Below, piece after piece: positions 40,863-51,262 of a DNA stretch of 64,000 nt; within the stretch, counting starts at the first letter, position 1, and each line of letters starts with the position of its first letter. The notes below the pieces were generated by a model. That model saw only the letters and a program-made list of their open reading frames with translations. It was not told the origin of the DNA and searched no databases. The stretch is taken from NCBI RefSeq assembly GCF_018687715.1, contig NC_056760.1, forward strand, positions 8,916,001-8,980,000, written 5' to 3'. Source of the stretch: Carya illinoinensis. Lineage: Eukaryota; Streptophyta; Magnoliopsida; Fagales; Juglandaceae. Position numbers and translations under genes: made by a program.

Positions 40863-41857
40863 CAGTTCTGCTACATACCCCTGGGGAATAACCCTGCCGC
40901 GGCCCCAGGGCTGATGTGGCATTAAAATATTCATAAAAAAATAATAATTATTAAAAAAAAAAAAAAGAAGAAGAAGAAGGGGAAAGTAACGCAGAAACGT
41001 AAACGACGGGGGGGGGGGGGGGAATTGATTTCAGTACAGAAGGAGGGAAACAAGGATGAGATTGCCATTTCGTGGGTTGATGGAGACAGATCGATGGAGA
41101 AGACGAAGAGAGGAAAACAGAGGAAAGCAAAGGAAAATCTGTTTGGTTGCCGAGAAAACACAGAAAAATCTGAAAATAGTTTGTAATAGCCTGTTTGGTT
41201 GCCGAGAAAATAGAAGAAAATCACGCTATAGTCTGCAATGGTCCATAACAGTATGTTTGGTTACTGAGAAAATAGAGGAAAATCACGCATATCCTACAAA
41301 TATGAGATTCGAGACAACAACTGGTAGATCTCGTGCGTTCGTCGGCTTCGTGTGGTGATTAACTTTGCTGAGTTTTGTCGATTATCTATTAATTCAATTG
41401 CTTCATTTGTTGAAAATCAGATCGGAAACAAATGGATGAAATAAAAGCAGTGAAATAGAAGGGAGAACGTACGCTTGGGTTTGATGACAAACAGAAAGAA
41501 AAAAAATGAGACCCAAAAAGGAAAAAAAAAAAAAAACATTAGGACATGAAGTCTTAGAAACCAGAAGATGGGTGATTTGGTGGGGAGGAGTTGATGATGG
41601 GTGAAGAGAACGCCGAAGATGGTGGGTTTCGATTCTCGAAGTTGGGTGAAGGGATGAAGATGGAGAGAAGACGAAGTGGGTGGCTCGATGTGAGGGGGGA
41701 CAAGAGAGAAGCGAGAGATGAGAGTAAAAGAAGCCTGGAAGGAGAAAGCCAGCGAGCAAAATTCAATCAAAATGTAAACGGCGTCGTTTACATTATGACG
41801 CCACGTAGGACCCGAGGCCGCACCGGGGATATACCCCGGTTGCATATAGACTTTTCC
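40863..41857. mobile_element. Non-autonomous Mutator-like element (MULE), 995 bp, 9-bp target duplication
   Basis: TATTTGGAC occurs at 40854-40862 and again at 41858-41866, directly flanking the element. The first and last 58 bases align without gaps as inverted repeats of roughly 65-70% identity. The left begins CAGTTCTGCTACATACCCCT and the right, inverted, begins GGAAAAGTCTATATGCAACC. Both run through GGGG.ATA.CCC and a shared GCGGCC and end GTGGC. A nine-base duplication with long inverted ends is the Mutator signature. The interior has a G15 run (about 41009-41023), three copies of TGTTTGGTT.C.GAGAAAA, GA-rich sequence and AAACGGCGTCGTTT. No transposase is present, so it must be mobilised in trans or be inactive. 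Confidence 0.85.
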
Positions 41858-41866
41858 TATTTGGAC

Positions 41867-43259
41867 ACTGTTAGAGTATCTTTATTGGAATATCTAAAAA
41901 TAAAAATTATCTTTAAATAATTAATAGGATATAAAAAACTATTACATTGGATTAGCCAAATCTTAATTACAGTAATTTTTAAGTATAGTAAATCTAAATC
42001 TAAAACTAAATTTAATAAATACTGTTCACACATCAAATATTTATTTTATTATTTTTTTATAACTCTCTCTCGTCTGTTTATCTACTTTGACAATATTCAC
42101 ATGAGGTTCTCCTCCGAACCTCTCTGAAACCAAAGACAATCCCATTTCATTTTATTCACTCATCTATTATATCTGATTATTTTGTTAGAAAAATGTTATT
42201 TTGTCTACTTTATTTTGTCATCTCAATTTAACACTTCATTTATTTTAATTTTTTTAAATTTTTTTCTTTATTTAAAAGTTAAGAAAGTGTCCATTAATAT
42301 ATTGATATTTTTTTATAATTCTTAAAAATATTTTAAACTGATAAAAAAATTAAAAATTTTAAAAAAAATTAAAAGAGAAACTTGATGGCACTCTTAGCGG
42401 CAGAATAATACCGTTTATTTTTTTAATCTAACTTTGATGAGAGAAAGATGAATGAGAAAGGTATACCTGTTTCTGCATGCCTTTATTATTTCAAGCCCCG
42501 AAGTGCACGATGTTGAAAATTCCAAACAGTCATGTGAAACTCATAAAGCACTGTCTGTCTACTGTAGACAAGGTCACATTTTATGTCGTGCGTGTAAGGA
42601 TGATATTTTCTAAGCTAACTTTCTAAGATACAAGTGCACTAAGTCTATGTTTGAATTGGGGGTGGGAGCTCCGACTTTGACGGAATGAAAAATTTAAAAG
42701 TTTGGAATATTAATCAGAATTAAAGGGTGAAAAATAATCGAGTTTTGTTATATATAAGTAAAATCGCGTACTAATCTGTATATTAATATTAATTTTTTTA
42801 TATTTAAAATTTAAATTAATATTATTTTTAATAAAATTTATTTTTTAACCAATTCTAATAAATTAATATATATATTAATATACTGGTGGACTTGAAACTA
42901 GATTTTAAAATAATCGGAGTCAGAGTTTGCAAAGGCTTCGGAATACCATCTCGGACTCCCATGTTCGAGCCCTCGCAAGACCGCAGTCAACCAAATTTTC
43001 ATTACAAATTTTTTAGTTTTAATGTCGTTTTGATTATTGGGAAAGGAGATAAATCACGGGAGGATAAATATGAGAAACCGACTAAAAAGAGAGGAAAAAA
43101 TGCAATAAAAATTGGCAAGTCAAAACCACGTCGTTCTATAGGTGATTTGGCTCCTCTAGGGTCTGGGTGTTGCAGAAATAAATTTTAAAATTAATTTATA
43201 CGTTAATATCATTTGAAAGCTAAATTAATAAAAAGCGATGAGTTGAATTATATAATTTT
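41867..43259. other. Intergenic, AT-rich
   Basis: No gene recognised. Bases 42493-42530 repeat the phrase found at 25495-25540. Bases 43160-43215 share TTAATTTATACGTTAATATCATTTGAAAG with 38990-39025 and 44890-44945, pieces of CRK intron 1 or flank scattered by duplication. The open frame at 42886-43188 has no family signature. Confidence 0.5.
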
Positions 43260-43800
43260 ATATATTAGAAATATAGATATGGAAATAAAATGGACCAAAC
43301 ATGGACCAGACAGCATCTCTGCAAGCCAAAGGCTCTTTGTAAGAGGTCAATTCAGGGAGTTATTTCCTAACGCGTTTAGAGGGTACAGACTTGAAAGGGA
43401 TTTATTGCACCGCGCAGGGGACCATTCGTTTTCTTCACGATGGACCACCCAGAATGCCTTTCTCTGTTCGTGGAATAAAGTTTTTTTTTTTTTTTAAGAG
43501 TAATTGTCATCATTTATTGATCAAGAATGCCTCTCTTTTCCTCTCTCTTCGTTGAATAGTACATGATCTTAGTTGTTCAACTTGTTCTGTTCCTCTCTCT
43601 TTGGCCTGCAAATCGAGGAGCTATGAAGCTTTTATGGAGAATAGGAAGGATGGACTTGCGCTGTTAAAGATGCCAATCTGGAAATTTGTCATGTTGCTTC
43701 TGTATTTGTAGCCTCCAAGCACAACCACTGCGGGCAACTAGATGTTGAAAATTCCAAGTCTGATCATTCACGTTCATTTGTCATTACCCTTCCAATAATG
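43260..43800 (-). pseudogene. CRK locus reduced to its flanks, coding exon deleted
   Basis: Bases 43280-43500 match the 3' flank of the 24 kb CRK relic (22830-23050). Bases 43557-43800 match the 5' leader of both the 24 kb and 40 kb copies, beginning right at the start-codon phrase (GAATAGTACATGATCTTAG here, GAATAACACATGATCTTCG there). The ectodomain exon that separates these flanks in the other copies is absent, replaced by about 50 bp. It is therefore a third member of this subfamily whose coding sequence was removed, and it encodes nothing. Confidence 0.65.
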
Positions 43801-44039
43801 ATAAAAGTAATGCTAAGTTAAGTCCTAAATGACAAGTTTTGTATAACAGTAGCGCCACTAAAAACAAATGAAATAGCTATGTTTAGATATTAAAGTGATT
43901 TAAGTTTTAAATGGTAATATTTTATAAATTTCATTGAGATAAATATATTTTTTTTAAATTAAAAAGAGTTTAATTTTTTAAGTTAAAATATATTAAATAA
44001 GTTAATATAAGTTTAATTTTTCTAACTAGTACACAATTT

Positions 44040-44965
44040 TCAAAAAGCTTGCATAGAAGTACGCATCATGCAGGCTAGTGGCCAAGAAGTCTAGATGAAC
44101 GTATCACTTTCTTCCCTCCTTCAAAATTTTAGTTTGGACGTAAAAACCAGTAAAAAATTATTTAAAACCTGGACGCGTTGCACATGGCCGTAAAGACCAA
44201 CGGCAGTGGTTTTCTCATTCGGGGCTTCCCATACATTTATAAGTGTATAAGTGGATGCGGGTGATAATAATTAAGCGAAATATATATCTTATATTATCCT
44301 ATACATATATTAATGCTCGATTTGCAGTGTCGCCGTCAAATTATAAATTTATCGATAGGTACTTAATTCGTTTTTTTCCAAAATCACAAAAGTATTGACA
44401 AAAACAGTTGAAATGATGTTGTAACTTGAATAGGCATGCATGTATCATACTTGAGCAAATTCTCTTCAAATATTACCTTACGTCATTGTTTTCTTACTAA
44501 GAGACACATAAACGCTTGTTCAGCCATTTTCCCTCCCAGGTTGTCTTCAAGCTGCTCCGAGCGACCCTAACCTCAGCTCCTCCGAGCAACCAGCCTCAAC
44601 TCCTCCGCGCGACGATCTCATCCACACCACCTCCTCCGCGCGACCACCTCCACTATACAACCACCTCCTTCGCGCGACCACATCTCCACTGCAGAACCAC
44701 CTCCACTGCACAACTAGCTCTTCTGCACGACAACCTCCACGTGACTATCTCCTCTGTGCGACCACCTCCTTTCACGCGACCACCTCCACTACACAACCAC
44801 CTCCTCTGCGCGACGACCTCCACTGAAAGTTCCACTAAATTTTTTCATTTTAGTCGGAATATGAGATGTGGAGTTAGAAATAAAATTAAAATTAATTTAT
44901 ATGTTAATATCATTTAAATTAATTATACATTAATATCATTTGAAAGAATAATATCAAGATAGCCA
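44040..44965. repeat. Scrambled CRK duplication remnants around a CCACCTCC-rich repeat
   Basis: Bases 44060-44520 match the 3' flank of the intact CRK (34540-35040). Bases 44835-44965 match part of its intron 1 (38915-39050; TTTTCATTTTAGTCGGAATATGAGATGTGGAG is shared). The kinase exons that should separate them are missing. In their place is a repeat of about 290 bp (44540-44830) of CCACCTCC, GCGCGACCACCTC and CACTGCACAACCA phrases. Its open frame is low-complexity and not a credible protein. Confidence 0.7.
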
Positions 44966-45039
44966 ACGAGCCAACCCAGTTTTTTTATTTTTTTCTTAAT
45001 AGTTAAAGATGTTAAAAAATAATTAAAAAAATAACAAAA

Positions 45040-46400
45040 TTACTTGTACTAGTTTGCATCCTAGCATTGTTCATGTGTATGAAGTTTCTTAATTTCTACA
45101 TTGACGATGGACTTTACCATTTATTCTTTGGAACTTTCAAAGGAACGAATGATTAATCTTTGTGGGACTGTGTGTATATACTTTTCCCAAGGAACTTTCA
45201 AAGGAACGTGAGTGGTAGAGAAGCATGGACCTTAATGGCTCCTATGGTGAGTGTGTCTATACTTTTCCAACGCGGTTGAAGGGTGGATCATTCACTAGCC
45301 CATCCATGGGGCCACTCATTTATTTTGTGTGTATATACTTTTCCCAAGGAACTTTCAAAGGAAAGTGAGTGGTAGAGAAGCATGGACCTTAATGGCTACT
45401 AGGGTGAGTGTGTCTATACTTTTCTAACGCGGTTGAAGGGTGGATCATTCACTAGCCCATCCATGGGGCCACTCATTTATTTTGTGTGTATATACTTTTC
45501 CCAAGGAACTTTCAAAGGAACGTGAGTGGTAGAGAAGCATGGACCTTAATGGCTTTTATGGTGAGTGTGTCTATACTTTTCCAACGCGGTTGAAGGGTGG
45601 ATCATTCACTAGCCCATCCATGGGGCCACTCATTTATTTTAAATTGACTGCCATGGCCCCGCAGAAGATATAAAACAAGAGCTCTGACCTTCCGGATCGA
45701 ACTTTGCAAGTGAAAGGAAAATAATTTGTTTTTCGGATATTGATCGAATGCTTTGTTGAGTTCATAATAACAAGACCCAAAAAACGATTTAATTCAATCG
45801 ATTTAAATTGAATTAGTAAGAAATCACCGAATCAATTTTATTGTACTTTTTTAATCATTTATTGAATTCCTTCAATCTATATATTTAGGTCGATTCAAAC
45901 CGATTTGAACTTATTCCTACCGATTAAAAATTGTAATTATTTTTAAATTATCTAATAACCTTTTTTTTTTAATTTCTCGTATAAAAATTTGGTAGAATTA
46001 AATATATATTAACTTTTTCATCATTGCATTTAATAAGAATTGTAGAAAAATTGACAGAAAATATGTGTAGTTATTTATTTACTTTAGTTGAACAAAAAAT
46101 TTAGGAGATGAATAAATATTTTATATTAAATTTGTGATTGTACAAAAAATATCTGCATTTGCCATGTATTTATAACTTAATAGTTTTTACCAGGCAAAAA
46201 AAAAAGAAGATTTGACAATTGAGGTTAAATACATAAATGGCATATTTATTGAAACTATTTAAATTCATATTATATTTTTGTTGAAACTAGTCAATAAATT
46301 TATATTTTATAGTCTTTTATAAATGATATAAAATGCTTGAGTGACACTATATAATTTTTAATACTTTTTTATCAACATTTAAATAATTGATTCAAAATTG
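45040..46400. repeat. Segment duplicated at 48290-49011
   Basis: Both copies run through TTTCTACGTTGACGATGGA, AGTGGTAGAGAAG, CATGGACCTTAATGGCTCCTA, GCCCATCCATGGGGCCACTCA, AAACAAGAGCTCTGACCTTCC and ATTGATCGAATGCTT.GTTGAGGTCATAATA, and end near TTTTTATCAACATT. The first copy is expanded by an internal tandem repeat. No gene is recognised within either. Confidence 0.75.
45170..45640. repeat. Tandem repeat, three units of about 157 bp
   Basis: GTGTATATACTTTTCCCAAGGA starts at about 45173, 45331 and 45487. Each unit continues through GGAACTTTCAAAGGAA, the AGAAGCATGGACCTTAATGG phrase and CCAACGCGGTTGAAGGGTGG. Units are very similar, so expansion is recent. The related segment at 48290-48560 has a single unit. 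Confidence 0.9.
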
Positions 46401-48289
46401 CCATGAATCACCCTATTCAACTTCTTGAATTGCCCATGAATCAATCCTTGTCCGATTCCAAATCTGATTCTGAGTTTTCAACCCGACAATATAAAACAGA
46501 AGCTAGGCTTCTCTTTAGACTTTTTTTTTTCTTGCTTTGATGTTTGGCTCCAGTTTTATATTTTATCCTTTTTGGCTTTCACCGTTTTTTCTTCTTCTTC
46601 ATTTTAGACTTTTCTTTCAGGCGTAGTTTTATTTTTCCTGGGCGAGATCGTTCAGACCGTTCGGTTTCTTTTTCATTTTTCTGGATTTTATTTTGGTTTT
46701 GCTGGGGTAGAGTTCTCAAGATTGATTCCAACTCAAATCCAGAATTTCACCTTTGCATTGAAAAATAAAGAAATTGAATTAAAGTTGATAGAATATGTGG
46801 CTTGGAAGCCATGAAAATGGACCAAAAAAGTTTATTCACTCTGTTTAATCCGTTTCCAAAGCTAAGGTAGAGATGGACGGCATTATAGAGCTCATTGGTG
46901 TTGACTTCGTCGATCTCGGTGATGTCAAAGTAGCTGTAGGAGGAAAACCAGCAGACTGATGGCGGTGCAGAGGGATGCAGGGAGGAAGAGAGGGGTAGAG
47001 AGGGGCGGGCAATGCAAATGAGAAGACAAAAGGGCTGCGCTACATACTACCGTGATTCTATGCGTTGGAGTGTATTTTCATTACAGTGTATTTTTTTACG
47101 TGGAGTTAGTTGAATGGATGGCTGTTTTTGTAGAATTTTCAGCCCGACCTAGAAAGCATTTCTCATAACACAAACTTGAACGCGTGGAATAAATGGTACC
47201 GATGAAGAAAGTTCAAACATTTAAGAACAGTCTTTTTCACAGGATCAATGTCGTGCGATGCATGACATGAAACCAAGTTAAAAAAAGAATCGTCCCTCCA
47301 CCTGCGTAGATGGATGGCCCTTTCATATCCATCCTACTGAAGGCTAAAGAGTAGAGCACAGAGGGAATTATAGAATTGGAGCTGAATCAAAGGCCTTTCT
47401 TTTCTATGCCATCCATTGAGCATCTATCTTCGTGGGCTATCCCTTTACTTTATGATGACTGTTATAATTATAAAAAAAATTTATAAAAGAAAATTTACAA
47501 GTAACATAATTTTATATAATATAATAAAATCTACGTACCACATTAAAATATATTAATTTATAAATTTACTTTTATACAATATTTTTATGTGATTAAAATA
47601 TTTCTCTCTTTATTAGCTGCTTGTAGCCAATTTCCAACAGTTTTGCCTTTTTCATTGATTATTGTCTATAAGTTTATATTAATTTCTAAAAATTTATGTC
47701 TGTAAGACAGCTTATAAATTTGCATTAGAAATTAAACTTTATACTTATAATTATATTTATAATACCCACGTTGTTCCGCCCTCGTCACCTGGATAGGACC
47801 ACCATGCATGGAGGGCCGAAACTAGGCATCCTGTGGCGGCTGAGTTGCCGAGATGTGTCTTTTGATTTCCTCTTCGCCCATATTTTTTTAAAAAAATAAA
47901 ATTAAAGTATTATGATTTTATTTTATATTTTTTGAAAAATAAGAAAAAGATTTCATTACTTAACAGCCTTAGAACATGACATGTCTCTTCCTTTTATTAG
48001 GATGAGCGAAATTTGTAATAGATGGAACTGATTAAAATTTGCCACAGCACGTGTTAAAGATCTCACTTTGACTAATAATTAATCTATGAATTATTCAAAC
48101 TTTTGACTGAGACTGCACTCGATGAGAACAAACCTGGAAACAATAACCTGATTTCCTGGCAATGGGACATGTGAATCAAAACAGAGCATTAGCAATGACT
48201 TATCTATCTTCATCTTTATTATCAAATTTAAATAAAATAAATCTATCGGTGCACACTATAGTTCCCGTAGAGGGACCCATATTTTTAGC
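46401..48289. other. Intergenic, no gene recognised
   Basis: AT-rich with a short CG-richer patch at 47770-47850. The open frame at 46544-46768 is phenylalanine-rich, derived from T-rich sequence. I see no RNA gene or repeat boundary that I can support. Confidence 0.45.
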
Positions 48290-49011
48290 ATCATATATGT
48301 ATAAAATTTCTTAATTTCTACGTTGACGATGGAATTCACAGTGTATACTTTGCAACTTTCAAAGGAGCGAATGATTAAGACGTGAGTGGTAGAGAAGAAT
48401 AAGAAAAGTCAGCCAAAATAATAATCATATCTAGATACCTAAATGATAATTAATTAAACATGGACCTTAATGGCTCCTAGGGTTGGCCGATCAGCCACTA
48501 GCCCATCCATGGGGCCACTCACTTATTTTAAGTTGACTGCCACCGCCCCGCAGAAGATATAAAACAAGAGCTCTGACCTTCCTGATCGAACTTTGCAAGT
48601 GGATGGAAAATAATTCGTTTTCTGGATATTGATCGAATGCTTAGTTGAGGTCATAATAAATCAATAACAAGAAGATTGAAAAAACGATTTGTTTCAGTCT
48701 ATTTAAATTGAATTAGTAAGAAATCGAATCAATGTTATTGTACTTTTTTAATCATTTATTGAATTGATAGATTTAGGCCGATTCAATCGATTTGTCTAAC
48801 AACTGCTTTTTTTAAATGTTTTTGTACTTTTTGTACTTTCTACCAATTAAAAAGTTGTAATTATTTTTAAATTGTCTAACAACTGCTTTTTTTTTTCTTT
48901 TTAATTTCATATAAATGACAAATTTATTGAAACTATTTAAATTCATATTATATTTATTAAAATGCTTGAGTGACAACACTACATAATTTTTAATACTTTT
49001 TATCAACATTA
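48290..49011. repeat. Second copy of the 45 kb segment, ending at the Copia fragment
   Basis: It is homologous to 45040-46400 as described there. It ends at TTTATCAACATT, right where the Copia coding sequence begins, so the breakpoint that removed the Copia 5' half coincides with the end of this duplicate. Confidence 0.7.
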
Positions 49012-50738
49012 CAAATGGAGAGCACGGACAAGATGAGGTTGATAGTCCAGTCACAGTACCTCCAATACAACCTGAATCAATAGCAACCAACAGACCGAGA
49101 AGAGAGAAACGTGTACCGTCACGTTATACAGACTATGTGACATATGCATTACCAGCTGAAGGGGGTGAGATCCCAACCACTTACAGGGAAGCCATACAGT
49201 CCAGTGAACAGGTTGAATGGACAAAGGCAATGAATGAAGAGATGCAATCTCTTCACCAGAACCAGACTTGGGAGCTTGTGCCGCTTCCAAAAGGAAAGAA
49301 GACAATTGGCTGTAAGTGGATCTTCAATCAGAAAGATGATCAAGCTGCTAAGAATGGAGTGCGATACAAAGCTAGGTTGGTAGCCAAGGGCTACGCTCAG
49401 ACAGAGGGAATTGACTACAGTGAAGTATTCTCTCCTGTTGTGAAGCATTCATCCATTCGGATATTGCTAGCTTTGGTTGCACAATATGATCTGGAGTTAG
49501 CACAGCTTGATGTAAAGACAGCTTTCTTGCATGGTGATCTGGAAGAGGAGATTTATCTGTCTCAACCAGAAGGATTCAAAGAAGCTGGTAAAGAAAACTG
49601 GGTATGCAATCTGAAGAAATCTCTCTATGGCTTGAAGCAGTCACCTCGGCAATGGTATAAGCGGTTTGACCGTTTTATGATGGATCTGAAATACACTCGT
49701 TGCCAATACGATCATTGTGTATATTTCAGAAAACTTGCAGATGGATCTTTCATTTATTTGCTTTTATATGTAGATGATATGTTAATTGCATGTAAAAGCA
49801 AGGGGGAGATAGATCGCTTAAAAACTCAGTTAAGTCGTGAGTTTGACATGAAAGATCTGGGAGAAGCTCGAAGAATACTGGGGATGGAGATCAGCAGAGA
49901 TAGGGTGAAAGGTATAGTTCACCTTACTTAGAAGCAGTATCTGAAGAGAATACTGCAACGCTTCAACATCGACTCAAAGACGAAGCCGGTGAGTACTCCA
50001 ATGGCCCCATATTTCAAGCTCAGTGCATTGCAGTCTCCTAAAACTGATGAAGAGCGGGACTACATGAGAAATGTCCCATATGCAAGTGTTGTAGGAAGCT
50101 TAATGTATGCCATGGTGTGTACACGACCTGATATCTCCCAGGCCGTTAGCTTAATTAGCCGCTATATGCATAATCCTGGAAAGACTCATTGGCATGCGGC
50201 TAAGTGGATTCTACGGTACATTTTAGGAACCGTAGATATTGGTTTGAAGTTCGAGAAGAGTGAAGATAGTCTAGTAACTGGGTATGTTGACTCAGACTAT
50301 GCAGGTGATCTTGACAAACGCCGATCGACAACTGGATATGTGTTCACTATGGCTGGAGGACCAGTTAGTTGGCGATCAACTTTGCAATCGACAATTGCAC
50401 TATCATCAACTGAGGCTGAATACATGGCTGTAACAGAAGCCGTGAAAGAAGCCATTTGGTTACAGGGATTGGTAACAGATTTGGGCTTTAAGCAGCTAGA
50501 GGTTACCGTTTACTGTGACAGTCAGAGTGCAATTCATCTGGCCAAGAATCAAGTATATCACTCTCGAACAAAGCATATAGATGTCCGTTTCCACTTCGTA
50601 CGTGAGATATTGGAAGAAGGGGACATTCTACTTCAGAAGATTGGCACTGAAGATAATCCAGCAGATATGTTGACAAAGGTCGTCACCGGGATCAAGTTCC
50701 AACACTGTTTGGACTTGATTAATATCTCATACTGCTGA
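49012..50738 (+). pseudogene. Copia pol fragment: reverse transcriptase and RNase H
   Basis: The frame is open from the truncation point. The reverse transcriptase shows KARLVAKGYAQTEGIDYSEV, DVKTAFLHGDLEEEIYLSQP and the active-site stretch YVDDMLIA. RNase H shows YVDSDYAGDLDKRRSTTGY and ends with KHIDVRFHFVREI. A single TAG at 49929-49931, consistent with a Gln codon changed by C to T, splits the frame. No start codon or upstream domains remain. The lineage looks Tork/Tnt1-like from RNase H phrasing, which is inference. Confidence 0.9.
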
Positions 50739-50884
50739 GCACCCACGGGTGCATTGGCGCCTTAGGGCGCATTTGGTAGCGGAGATCTCTCATGGCAAAC
50801 GAACATTTCGATAAAGGGATGAAATCATTGGAAGGATACAACATGTAGTATCATAATGTGGCACACTTGGGTGGAGGGGGTGAT

Positions 50885-51262
50885 TGTTGAGGGACCACCC
50901 CATGTGTGCCATCCACCCACTCTATGTGTGCCATCCACTATGTGTGCCCATGTGTTGGTGGTGTCCAATTCACATGATGATATTCCTCACTAAGTGCTTT
51001 CATTGAGTGTTTAGCTTGTGCATTCCAGCACATATGTGGAGGGAGAAGGGTTGAGCCTCTCCTATAAATAGGAGAGGTCATATGAAGGGAAATTCATCCC
51101 ATTGAGAGAGAGAAGCAAGAGAGTGTGTGTAGTGTGCCATTTGAGATAGAGTTGTTTTGAATATAGTGTTTCCGCTCAGTGGACGTAGGCAAATTGCCGA
51201 ACCACTTAAATATTGTCTCTATCTATTGTGGGTGTGATTTCTGGGCGGCTTTAGGCACAACA
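50885..51262 (+). repeat. 3' LTR of the Copia element
   Basis: It starts TGTTGAGGGACC and ends GGCACAACA, with TGTTG/CAACA inverted ends. It contains a promoter-like CTATAAATAGGAGAGG at about 51061-51076, the likely TATA box. A second LTR is not present, so the ends are defined from the TG...CA rule and the purine tract alone. Confidence 0.85.

Larger units (their letters stand above)
49012..51262 (+). mobile_element. Ty1/copia retrotransposon, 5'-truncated, with 3' LTR
   Basis: The 3' half of an element: end of integrase, reverse transcriptase, RNase H, purine-rich tract GGTGGAGGGGGTGAT, then an LTR of 378 bp. Gag, protease, most of integrase and the 5' LTR are missing. It sits inside a CRK pseudogene: the sequence right after its LTR (51263 on) is the ectodomain-proximal part of the CRK third exon on the opposite strand. 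The rest of the CRK kinase is gone, so one deletion probably removed both the Copia 5' half and the CRK kinase exons. Confidence 0.9.

Noticed and set aside
41403..41845. Minus-strand open frames of 118-142 residues inside the Mutator-like element
   Set aside because: They are Ser/Phe/Leu-rich low-complexity products of GA/CT-rich DNA in overlapping frames, with no transposase motif.
44516..44917. 133-residue frame rich in Pro, His and Thr
   Set aside because: It is translated from the CCACCTCC-type repeat and runs straight into CRK intron-like sequence, with no start context or domain.
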